Assembly (NCBI GenBank): GCA_015057205.1
Contig: SVEW01000131.1
Coordinates: 1 to 5,236 of the forward strand
Reading direction: 5' to 3'
Source of the DNA: Lachnospiraceae bacterium
GTDB lineage: Bacteria > Bacillota > Clostridia > Lachnospirales > Lachnospiraceae
Length of the DNA stretch: 5,236 nucleotides
The first letter of the stretch is position 1. Every line of letters starts with the position of its first letter. The translations under genes were made by a program, and so were the position numbers. Below the pieces are notes generated by a model. It was not told the DNA's origin and did not search any database. It saw only the letters and a list, made by a program, of their open reading frames with translations. Below, piece after piece: positions 1 through 4,507 of this stretch.

Positions 1-728
1 GCAATAAGAACAAACAGATAAGGTAAAACCTTGACTATTTCAATACTGTAATGATGTACGGTAGGAGCGGTATCAGGTCTTCCAAAAATAATAAGTAATA
101 TTACGGTAATAATGGCAGCTGGTAACGCGATACGGAAGTTGGTACGGAATTTGTCTTTCATTTCAACTCCTTGAGAACGTGTTGCTGCAATTGTGGTGTC
201 AGAAATCATTGATAAGTTATCACCGAACATGGCACCGCCAATAGTAGCGCCTACAACCAAATACTGGTTCAAACCACCTGCTGTGGCAAGGCCTACAGCA
301 ATTGGAGTTACTGCCACTACTGTTCCAACGGATGTACCGGTTGAAATTGAAATAAATGCTGCAATCACAAAGACACCGGCAGCTATAAACTGAGGTGGAA
401 TTACAGTAAGGCCTAAGTGAACGACAGCATCAACACCACCCATAGCCTTAGAAATGGATGTGAATGCACCGGCAAATAAGAAAATGAAACACATAATCAT
501 AATATCTTGATTACCACAACCATTCAAGAATGTTTCCATCTTCTCGCTTAATGTACCTTTAAACATAATCATAGCTACGATTACACCCAACAGTGCAGGC
601 ATTGGGGAAGGCAATTGGTAGAATGCCATTTCCGTTCCTCTTACCTGTAGGATAATGCCCGTAGCTAAATACACTACTACGAAGACTGCTAAAGGTAATA
701 AAGCAGCTCCTCTTTCTCTTTTTTCCAT
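1..728 (-). CDS. NhaC-family Na+/H+ antiporter, N-terminal part (3' end beyond window)
   Basis: Reading the minus strand gives 242 uninterrupted residues from the ATG at 728 to the window edge. The start is preceded by AGAGGAG. The protein is mostly hydrophobic, with membrane segments at about residues 10-28, 43-57, 76-92, 112-128, 132-150, 155-168 and 199-216. The motif around residues 163-195 (GGAMFGDNLSMISDTT, then a short charged stretch with KDKFRTN) is the signature of the NhaC/Na+-H+ antiporter family (PF03553), which exchanges cytoplasmic Na+ for H+ or, in MleN-like members, couples this to organic acid exchange. The conserved Asp170, Asn171 and Asp177 are present. The substrate cannot be told from sequence. 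Family members are usually about 430-480 residues, so roughly half is missing off the left edge. The gene has its own upstream control region and is separated from the next gene by a terminator, so it is probably its own transcription unit. Confidence 0.93.
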   Translation of the reverse strand, partial: MEKRERGAALLPLAVFVVVYLATGIILQVRGTEMAFYQLPSPMPALLGVIVAMIMFKGTLSEKMETFLNGCGNQDIMIMCFIFLFAGAFTSISKAMGGVDAVVHLGLTVIPPQFIAAGVFVIAAFISISTGTSVGTVVAVTPIAVGLATAGGLNQYLVVGATIGGAMFGDNLSMISDTTIAATRSQGVEMKDKFRTNFRIALPAAIITVILLIIFGRPDTAPTVHHYSIEIVKVLPYLFVLI

Positions 729-773
729 TTTTTTTCTCCTCTGCAGTAAAATATTTAGCAATAATATATTACC

Positions 774-804
774 ATACATAATAGATTGATAGGAATACAT
801 AATA
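774..804. repeat. 10-bp direct repeat ATACATAATA, two copies 21 bp apart
   Basis: ATACATAATA occurs at 774-783 and again at 795-804. The period is 21 bp, two turns of B-DNA. The second copy lies inside the 23-bp dyad; the first lies downstream of the candidate start point. It may be a tandem regulator site or simple AT-rich redundancy. Confidence 0.35.
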
Positions 805-814
805 TATGTTTTCC
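792..814. repeat. 23-bp imperfect dyad over the candidate NhaC promoter
   Basis: GGAATACATA (792-801), ATA, then TATGTTTTCC (805-814): nine of ten positions pair, with a single T/T mismatch. The dyad covers the candidate -10 element, which is where a repressor operator would lie. It is not followed by a T-run on either strand, so a terminator is unlikely. The binding protein is unknown. Confidence 0.5.
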
Positions 815-828
815 ATGACTATTTGTAA
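799..828 (-). promoter_or_regulatory. Candidate promoter of the NhaC-family gene
   Basis: On the minus strand TTACAA (823-828) is followed after 18 bp by TATTAT (799-804); an alternative -10, TATATT, at 801-806 gives a 16-bp spacer. The region is very AT-rich, so other -10-like hexamers exist nearer the gene. This choice rests on spacing and on the dyads that overlap both hexamers. It would give a leader of roughly 60 nt. Confidence 0.35.
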
Positions 829-840
829 TGTATAACATTA
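826..840. repeat. Perfect 6-bp dyad TAATGT-ATA-ACATTA upstream of NhaC gene
   Basis: TAATGT (826-831), spacer ATA, ACATTA (835-840). It overlaps the candidate -35 hexamer, and its centre lies 30 bp (about three helical turns) from the centre of the 792-814 dyad, which has the same ATA spacer. It could be a second operator, but short AT-rich palindromes also arise by chance. Confidence 0.35.
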
Positions 841-858
841 GTATTACTTATTTTACAG

Positions 859-888
859 AAAAAAGCAAGTACAAAAATATACTTGCTT
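859..888 (-). terminator. Rho-independent terminator after the acyltransferase gene
   Basis: A 9-bp perfect stem (AAGCAAGTA at 863-871, TACTTGCTT at 880-888) with an 8-nt loop starts 8 bp past the acyltransferase stop codon. Read on the minus strand it ends in a run of six T (859-864). It closes the LysM-acyltransferase unit and insulates the NhaC-family gene. Confidence 0.85.
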
Positions 889-896
889 GAAAATTA

Positions 897-1661
897 TTAT
901 ATTAAAGTAATGTTTGCGTCTAATTGTACGTACAGTTCATCCTCTGTAAGGGTTGTAACTTCAAGTATTTTCTTTGCGATTCTTTGTTGTACCAATTGAG
1001 CAATATCTTGTGTTTTTAATCCATCAATTTCATTATAGGAAATTGGTGGAAGAAAATATACGGAATTATAAACACGTCGCAAACTGTTATACTTGTATGC
1101 TTTGTAAGAATCAATAATCACGACAGGAACAATCTGGGAGTGAGCTTTTTGTACACTCTTAAAGCATCCTGGTTTAAAGGGATAGAGTCGATTCTCTTTC
1201 TCCATTAGGTAACCACCTTCTGGGAAAATAATAAACTTATTGCCCTTCTTTAACTCTTCTGCCATTTCCATAATAATGGTCATTGCCTGACGAACATCGT
1301 CTCTTTTTAATCGTTTACCTTGTAGTAATGTCATAATTTCATTTACAATATACATTTGAGAACGCTCATAATCCATAACAAGCGAGCAGGGGCGTTCATG
1401 TCCATTTACAATAGCAAGAGCATCAAATTTGCCTTGATGATTAGCACAGAGGATGTAGTTACCACACTCAGGAATGTTTTCTAATCCATAATAGGTAGTG
1501 TGAATATGTCCGGCTTTCGTAACAAGTCTTGATAAACGGCGAACTAAGCGGTAACGCTTTTCTTCTGGATATCTTTCTGGATGTTTTCCAACGTATCTCA
1601 TTAACGGAATCATATATAAATGGAATATGTTTCTTAAAATCGTATATAATATTCTTAGCAT
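897..1661 (-). CDS. PlsC-like lysophospholipid/glycerolipid acyltransferase, 254 aa
   Basis: This is a predicted membrane-associated acyltransferase of the PlsC/LPLAT superfamily, which transfers acyl chains to lysophosphatidate or related glycerolipids during phospholipid synthesis. The HX4D catalytic motif is present as NHQGKFD (His75, Asp80). The second substrate-binding motif is FPEGG (146-150) and a PVVII strand (179-183) corresponds to motif IV. Motif III is FPEGGY rather than the usual FPEGTR, so this is a divergent branch and the acyl acceptor is uncertain. A hydrophobic segment (about 3-20) probably anchors it to the inner face of the membrane. The start at 1661 was chosen because GGAGG (1668-1672) sits 6 nt upstream. 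A longer reading from a TTG at 1748 would overlap the LysM gene and has no better site. The gene follows the LysM gene by 55 bp and has a good promoter of its own in that gap. Confidence 0.88.
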   Translation of the reverse strand: MLRILYTILRNIFHLYMIPLMRYVGKHPERYPEEKRYRLVRRLSRLVTKAGHIHTTYYGLENIPECGNYILCANHQGKFDALAIVNGHERPCSLVMDYERSQMYIVNEIMTLLQGKRLKRDDVRQAMTIIMEMAEELKKGNKFIIFPEGGYLMEKENRLYPFKPGCFKSVQKAHSQIVPVVIIDSYKAYKYNSLRRVYNSVYFLPPISYNEIDGLKTQDIAQLVQQRIAKKILEVTTLTEDELYVQLDANITLI

Positions 1662-1667
1662 TCTTAA

Positions 1668-1672
1668 CCTCC
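1668..1672 (-). promoter_or_regulatory. Ribosome binding site fixing the acyltransferase start
   Basis: GGAGG on the minus strand, 6 nt before the ATG at 1659-1661. It decides in favour of a 254-residue protein over the 283-residue reading that begins with TTG inside the preceding gene. Confidence 0.85.
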
Positions 1673-1679
1673 AAGAATA

Positions 1680-1708
1680 ATTATACTGATTTTTGCGAAA
1701 AATAGCAA
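1680..1708 (-). promoter_or_regulatory. Internal promoter for the acyltransferase gene
   Basis: In the 55-bp gap the minus strand reads TTGCTA (1703-1708), a 17-bp spacer, then a perfect TATAAT (1680-1685). Transcription would start near 1673, leaving only about 12 nt before the ATG, just enough to include the GGAGG. The spacer holds a palindrome, ATTTTT-GCG-AAAAAT (1689-1703). No LexA-box-like sequence is seen here, so this promoter would supply damage-independent expression. Confidence 0.6.
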
Positions 1709-1716
1709 ATACTCTT

Positions 1717-2076
1717 TTATCTTGTATGGGTAACGTGTAGAGGGACAATTAAACATTCTCCGGCTTCTATGGTATCGCTATTTAAATTGTTAATTGAACG
1801 TAATATGGCGACATATTCATGAATAGTCCCATTATAATTACTACCATACTTCTGTGCAATAGACCATAAGGAGTCTTGTTCATTAATTACTATATTCTCA
1901 TACACGGTATATCCACCATCAGAAGCGTGAGCCTGTTCTGGCTGTAAAATTAGCTTTCGTGTTAAAAAAACAATTACAGCGATTAAAAATAGGATTATAA
2001 TACTATATCCAATATTCTTTCGACGTTGCATCCGCACTCTATTATTTACCATAGTTACTCTGCTATTATTTAACAT
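1717..2076 (-). CDS. yneA: YneA-type membrane-anchored LysM protein, probable SOS cell-division inhibitor
   Basis: The 119-residue protein has a basic N-terminus (residues 13-20), one membrane segment (about 22-39), and an outside LysM domain (about 56-112) containing the typical DSLWSIAQKYG turn and a C-terminal EAGECLIVPL strand. LysM binds peptidoglycan. B. subtilis YneA has the same plan (about 105 residues, one membrane segment, LysM) and is encoded divergently from lexA; it delays division after DNA damage. Here too the gene is divergent from lexA and its promoter is overlaid by LexA-like boxes, so an SOS-induced division inhibitor is the best inference, resting on architecture and position rather than close sequence identity. 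An AHA motif at 49-51 might be a signal peptidase site releasing the LysM part. The start at 2076 was preferred to the ATG at 2103 because GGGAGG (2085-2090) lies 8 nt upstream, whereas the earlier ATG has no convincing site. Confidence 0.82.
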   Translation of the reverse strand: MLNNSRVTMVNNRVRMQRRKNIGYSIIILFLIAVIVFLTRKLILQPEQAHASDGGYTVYENIVINEQDSLWSIAQKYGSNYNGTIHEYVAILRSINNLNSDTIEAGECLIVPLHVTHTR

Positions 2077-2084
2077 TCGAAATT

Positions 2085-2090
2085 CCTCCC
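2085..2090 (-). promoter_or_regulatory. Ribosome binding site fixing the LysM gene start
   Basis: GGGAGG on the minus strand, 8 nt before the ATG at 2074-2076. The upstream in-frame ATG at 2101-2103 lies inside a LexA-box-like element and is preceded by no purine-rich site. Confidence 0.8.
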
Positions 2091-2096
2091 AATATG

Positions 2097-2110
2097 CAAA
2101 CATTTGTTTC
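2097..2110. promoter_or_regulatory. LexA-box-like element A (LysM leader)
   Basis: CAAACATTTGTTTC matches 12 of 14 positions of the Gram-positive LexA/DinR consensus CGAACRNRYGTTYC. The core AAACA-TT-TGTTT is a perfect dyad. It lies downstream of the LysM transcription start and shares base 2110 with element B. Confidence 0.5.
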
Positions 2111-2123
2111 GAACAGCTGTTTC
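2110..2123. promoter_or_regulatory. LexA box B (LysM transcription start)
   Basis: CGAACAGCTGTTTC matches 13 of 14 positions of CGAACRNRYGTTYC, the best match in the window, with a perfect 10-bp central palindrome AACAGCTGTT. It overlaps the predicted LysM start point, so bound LexA would block initiation. Confidence 0.8.
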
Positions 2124-2127
2124 CTTT

Positions 2128-2156
2128 ATTGTAATACCCAAACGCATGTTTGTCAA
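2128..2156 (-). promoter_or_regulatory. Strong sigma-70-type promoter of the LysM gene
   Basis: The minus strand reads TTGACA (2151-2156, perfect -35), 17 bp, TACAAT (2128-2133, one change from TATAAT). Transcription should start near 2121. One LexA-like box (2139-2152) lies in the spacer and touches the -35; another (2110-2123) covers the start point. This is the layout expected of a strong but tightly repressed SOS promoter. Confidence 0.85.
2139..2152. promoter_or_regulatory. LexA box C (LysM promoter spacer and -35)
   Basis: CAAACGCATGTTTG matches 12 of 14 consensus positions, and the 5-bp arms CAAAC/GTTTG are perfectly symmetrical. It sits between the LysM -10 and -35 and overlaps the -35 by two bases. 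Confidence 0.7.
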
Positions 2157-2165
2157 GCTATTTTG

Positions 2166-2179
2166 CGAACAAATTTTCG
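2166..2179. promoter_or_regulatory. LexA-box-like element D (upstream of lexA promoter)
   Basis: CGAACAAATTTTCG matches 12 of 14 positions, with perfect outer arms CGAA/TTCG. It shares base 2179 with element E and lies just upstream of the lexA -35. Confidence 0.6.
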
Positions 2180-2192
2180 GAATATATGTTTG
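2179..2192. promoter_or_regulatory. LexA-box-like element E (lexA -35)
   Basis: Read on the minus strand this is CAAACATATATTCC, 12 of 14 consensus positions. It overlaps the lexA -35 hexamer (2190-2195) and is the likeliest autoregulatory operator of lexA. Confidence 0.6.
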
Positions 2193-2218
2193 CCTTTTTG
2201 CTTTCTATATGTTAAAAT
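2190..2218 (+). promoter_or_regulatory. lexA promoter
   Basis: TTGCCT (2190-2195), a 17-bp spacer, then TAAAAT (2213-2218). Transcription would begin near 2225 with a leader of about 25 nt. LexA-like element E overlaps the -35, fitting autorepression. Confidence 0.7.
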
Positions 2219-2235
2219 AATTTAAGGATTACAAT

Positions 2236-2243
2236 AAAGGAGG
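2236..2243 (+). promoter_or_regulatory. Ribosome binding site of lexA, deciding between two nearby ATGs
   Basis: AAAGGAGG is immediately followed by an ATG at 2244 and another in frame at 2250. The first touches the Shine-Dalgarno and is too close to be used well; the second has a 6-nt spacer and is taken as the start. Confidence 0.8.
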
Positions 2244-2249
2244 ATGCTT

Positions 2250-2864
2250 ATGAATCAAGGCAAAATCACCCCAAAACAGAAAGAAATCTTAGAATTTATT
2301 AAATCTGAAATATTAAGTAAAGGCTATCCGCCGGCTGTACGAGAAATATGTGAAGCAGTAAATTTAAAATCGACATCTTCTGTGCATGCTCATTTGGAGA
2401 AATTAGAGAAAAATGGATATATTCGACGCGATCAAACGAAACCACGTGCTATTGAGATTATGGATGATTCATTTAATTTGACGCGACGAGAAATAGTGAA
2501 TGTGCCGATTGTGGGTAAGGTTGCTGCTGGTATGCCTATTTTAGCTGTTGAGAATGTCGAAAACTATTTTCCTGTACCAACGGAGTATATGCCTAACGCG
2601 GAGACTTTCATGCTAACAGTGAAAGGTGAAAGCATGATAAATGTAGGGATTTTTGATGGCGATCAATTACTGGTTGAGCGAACAGCGGTTGCTCATAACG
2701 GAGAAATTATTGTTGCTTTAGTGGAGGATTCCGCTACTGTTAAGACGTTTTATAAGGAAGACGATCATATTCGGCTACAACCGGAAAATGATACAATGGA
2801 TCCAATCATTGTAGATAATTGTGAGATTCTCGGTAAGGTATTTGGTGTATTTCGCTTTTTATAA
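2250..2864 (+). CDS. lexA: LexA, SOS response repressor (self-cleaving)
   Basis: The 204-residue protein has the full LexA plan. The N-terminal winged helix-turn-helix (1-70) has the conserved GYPPAVREI segment (25-33), and its recognition helix SSVHAHLEKL (43-52) closely resembles that of Bacillus LexA, which fits the CGAAC-type boxes upstream. A linker leads to the S24 peptidase domain (about 85-204). The autocleavage site is Ala93-Gly94, the nucleophile is Ser128 in KGESM, and the general base is Lys165 in ATVKTF. RecA filaments formed on damaged DNA would trigger cleavage and lift repression of SOS genes. All catalytic residues are intact and the length is typical. lexA is divergent from the LysM gene and convergent with rsfS. 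Its promoter overlaps LexA-like boxes, so it should repress itself. Confidence 0.97.
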   Translation: MNQGKITPKQKEILEFIKSEILSKGYPPAVREICEAVNLKSTSSVHAHLEKLEKNGYIRRDQTKPRAIEIMDDSFNLTRREIVNVPIVGKVAAGMPILAVENVENYFPVPTEYMPNAETFMLTVKGESMINVGIFDGDQLLVERTAVAHNGEIIVALVEDSATVKTFYKEDDHIRLQPENDTMDPIIVDNCEILGKVFGVFRFL

Positions 2865-2885
2865 TATTTTTATTTTATAAAAATA
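2865..2885. repeat. AT-only inverted repeat directly after lexA
   Basis: TATTTTTAT (2865-2873), TTT, ATAAAAATA (2877-2885): nine perfect pairs, starting on the base after the lexA stop codon. It is weak as a terminator stem, but on the minus strand it supplies the T-rich tail for the hairpin at 2886-2915. Confidence 0.6.
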
Positions 2886-2915
2886 AGGTTCGTAGGAGTG
2901 TCCTCTTACGAACCT
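2886..2915. terminator. Bidirectional terminator between lexA and rsfS
   Basis: AGGTTCGTA (2886-2894) pairs perfectly with TACGAACCT (2907-2915), and the inner bases allow a further GGA/TCC pairing with a small bulge. The minus strand continues as TTATTTTTAT, a good U-tract for the obg-rsfS operon. The plus strand continues as GTATTTTAT, a weaker tail for lexA. It begins 5 bp beyond the rsfS stop. Confidence 0.8.
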
Positions 2916-2920
2916 GTATT

Positions 2921-3277
2921 TTATATAAATTCTTCTGTTAATTCCAATTTTTTGCCATCTTGCCATAATTTTTCAAGATTATAGAATTCACGATCTTCAT
3001 GGGTGAAGATATGGACGATAATATCTGTGTAGTCCAATAAAATCCAGGAAGAATAGTTGTTTCCTTCCTGCGACTTAAGTGTATAGCCAGCTTTCGTCAG
3101 TTCTTCATCAACACTTCGTACCAGTGCACTCATTTGATTTTGATTGCTGGCACTTGCTATAATAAAGTAATCACTCATTACTGATACATCAGTAATATCA
3201 ATGACTTCAATGTTCTCTGCCTTTTTTTCGCTTAACCCATGACAGGCAAGTTTAACCATTTCCAATGAATCTGCCAT
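2921..3277 (-). CDS. rsfS: RsfS, ribosomal silencing factor
   Basis: The 118-residue protein belongs to the RsfS/Iojap family (PF02410), which binds ribosomal protein L14 (uL14) on the large subunit, blocks subunit joining and so lowers translation in poor nutrient conditions. Family hallmarks are VIDITDVSVMSDYFIIASASNQ (25-46) and the stretch 77-105 with SWILLDYTD, VHIFTHEDREFYNLEKLW. Length is typical. The start at 3277 was chosen because AGGTGG (3283-3288) lies 5 nt upstream; a longer reading to 3349 would run deep into yqeK with no support from the family. Only 2 bp separate the yqeK stop from this ATG, and the Shine-Dalgarno lies inside the last codons of yqeK, so translation is probably coupled. 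It is the last gene of the operon. Confidence 0.95.
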   Translation of the reverse strand: MADSLEMVKLACHGLSEKKAENIEVIDITDVSVMSDYFIIASASNQNQMSALVRSVDEELTKAGYTLKSQEGNNYSSWILLDYTDIIVHIFTHEDREFYNLEKLWQDGKKLELTEEFI

Positions 3278-3279
3278 TT

Positions 3280-3864
3280 TTACCACCTGCTTTCTATCAC
3301 TGCTTTGTAATATTCGTATGTTTCCTGGGTACGCGGATCGGTTACGCATCCACGTGCTTTAAGATAGGACAATACGTTTTCTGATTCTAATAAAACAGCA
3401 TAATCTAAATCTTTGTAGGCAGTATGACGTAACTGTTCAATTCCATCGTATGGATATCTGCCTGGTTCGATATAGTCTGCTAAATATAATATTTTGTCAA
3501 GCATGCTCATATTGCTGCAACCGGTTGTGTGGACCCGGATAGCGTGGAGTATTTCTTCGTCCTCAATATGATACTGCTCTTTTGCGTAAACAGCACCAAG
3601 GTCTGCATGTAATAATGCAGGATTATCATAACAAAATGTAGGTACTTCAATACCTGCACGCTTACATTCATCAATATAATCGATGGATTCGGCAAGCTTT
3701 GCACAATCATGTAATGCGCCTGCCAAAATGGCCTTGTCTGCATCAAACCCATAGGCATATGCGAGATTTGCAGCAGTAAACATTACACCAATGGTATGAT
3801 GATAGCGCTCTGGCTTCAATTTATTTTTCAAACTAGTTAAAATTTCTTCCACTTCTATCGTCAT
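3280..3864 (-). CDS. yqeK: YqeK, HD-domain hydrolase (predicted symmetrical Ap4A hydrolase)
   Basis: The 194-residue HD-superfamily protein carries a complete set of likely metal ligands: His23 in the RYHHTIGV motif, His52-Asp53 (the HD pair, LHDCAK), His86, His112 and Asp130 in LADYIEPGR. YqeK proteins have been shown in other Bacillota to split diadenosine tetraphosphate into two ADP, lowering a stress-linked dinucleotide. The match to motif order and length is close. The gene follows nadD by 20 bp with AAGGA 7 nt before the ATG, and it is almost always found next to nadD in Bacillota. Its last bases contain the ribosome binding site of rsfS. Confidence 0.93.
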   Translation of the reverse strand: MTIEVEEILTSLKNKLKPERYHHTIGVMFTAANLAYAYGFDADKAILAGALHDCAKLAESIDYIDECKRAGIEVPTFCYDNPALLHADLGAVYAKEQYHIEDEEILHAIRVHTTGCSNMSMLDKILYLADYIEPGRYPYDGIEQLRHTAYKDLDYAVLLESENVLSYLKARGCVTDPRTQETYEYYKAVIESRW

Positions 3865-3884
3865 GATTGCTTCCTTTTGTTAGA

Positions 3885-4490
3885 TTATTTTTCGGTATAT
3901 AACTTCTCTTCCTGTATGATTGTGCGTACAGCCTCCGGAACCAAAAAACGAATGCTTTGCTTATCAGCAACACGTTTTCTGATATCATGAGAAGAGACAT
4001 TAAATTCCGGAGTATGGATAATTCCTAAATTACCGGAATATTGTCTGCGGATGGACTCTATTTTTTCCTGTAAATCGGTTGTATCAACACCATCGCGAAC
4101 AGCAGCAAGAATTGTTGCTTGCTGTAAAATGGCGTCCGGCTTAACCCATTTGTCAAAATAGAGTAGGGAATCTGCACCCATAATAAAATATAAATCCCAC
4201 GAATCGTGCGTCTGTTTCAGCGTATAAAGTGTCTGGTAGGTGTAATTTACGCACTGCTGCTCCACCTCAATGGGATCGTAAGTAAAATAAGGAATGTCCT
4301 TTATTGCAGAAGCGACCATCTCTATACGTCGCTTGCCGTCTAAAATTCCCATGGATTGTTTATGTGGCGGAATACCAGCGGGTAAAAAAACCACTTTATC
4401 TAATTGAAACTGTGTATAGGCATTTTCTGCAATAAGCAGATGCCCGTTATGGATGGGATTAAATGTTCCACCGAAAATACCAACTTTCAT
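3885..4490 (-). CDS. nadD: NadD, nicotinate-nucleotide adenylyltransferase
   Basis: The 201-residue enzyme joins nicotinate mononucleotide and ATP to give deamido-NAD+, an essential step in NAD synthesis. It has the nucleotidyltransferase fold motifs in order: GGTFNP (7-12) with HNGH (14-17) for ATP phosphates, PPHK (41-44), GADSL (105-109), and SSHDIR (166-171), the equivalent of the ISST-x-IR motif. Length is normal for the family. AGAGGA lies 9 nt before the ATG. That spacer contains two out-of-frame ATGs (first bases at 4500 and 4495), and the second opens a two-codon frame whose TGA overlaps the nadD start. The stop codon of yhbY is 17 bp upstream. Confidence 0.96.
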   Translation of the reverse strand: MKVGIFGGTFNPIHNGHLLIAENAYTQFQLDKVVFLPAGIPPHKQSMGILDGKRRIEMVASAIKDIPYFTYDPIEVEQQCVNYTYQTLYTLKQTHDSWDLYFIMGADSLLYFDKWVKPDAILQQATILAAVRDGVDTTDLQEKIESIRRQYSGNLGIIHTPEFNVSSHDIRKRVADKQSIRFLVPEAVRTIIQEEKLYTEK

Positions 4491-4507
4491 TGCATTGCAT
4501 CCTCTTC

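Larger units (their letters stand above)
2122..2241. repeat. Perfect 14-bp inverted repeat flanking the lexA/LysM control region
   Basis: TCCTTTATTGTAAT at 2122-2135 is the exact reverse complement of ATTACAATAAAGGA at 2228-2241, with 92 bp between. The similarity extends to 18 of 21 positions if 2136-2142 and 2221-2227 are included. The left copy contains the LysM -10 (TACAAT on the minus strand); the right copy lies in the lexA leader and runs into its ribosome binding site. Confidence 0.8.

Noticed and set aside
193..393. 66-codon plus-strand open frame
   Set aside because: It lies antisense within the well-conserved NhaC-family gene, has no ribosome binding site and encodes a low-complexity Pro/Thr/Ala-rich peptide that mirrors the codons of the real gene.
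801..814. LexA box upstream of the NhaC-family gene (AATATATGTTTTCC resembles element E)
   Set aside because: It shares AATATATGTTT with element E but lacks a GAAC-type left half; the local dyad is centred differently, so SOS control is not supported.
729..858. Riboswitch or other leader RNA upstream of the NhaC-family gene
   Set aside because: The stretch is AT-rich, with simple dyads only; no multi-stem conserved RNA architecture or downstream terminator/anti-terminator pair was seen.
1468..1674. 68-codon minus-strand frame inside the acyltransferase
   Set aside because: Out-of-frame shadow of the acyltransferase gene, with no recognisable domain.
1662..1748. N-terminal extension of the acyltransferase from TTG at 1748
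   Set aside because: It overlaps the end of the LysM gene, lacks a ribosome binding site, and the ATG at 1661 has an ideally spaced GGAGG. The extra residues are not part of the acyltransferase fold.
2230..2235. TACAAT as an alternative -10 for lexA
   Set aside because: No -35-like hexamer lies 16-18 bp upstream, and transcription from it would start inside or past the ribosome binding site. TTGCCT-17-TAAAAT fits better.
3507..3758. 83-codon minus-strand frame inside yqeK
   Set aside because: Out-of-frame shadow of yqeK, whose own frame has all HD-domain motifs.
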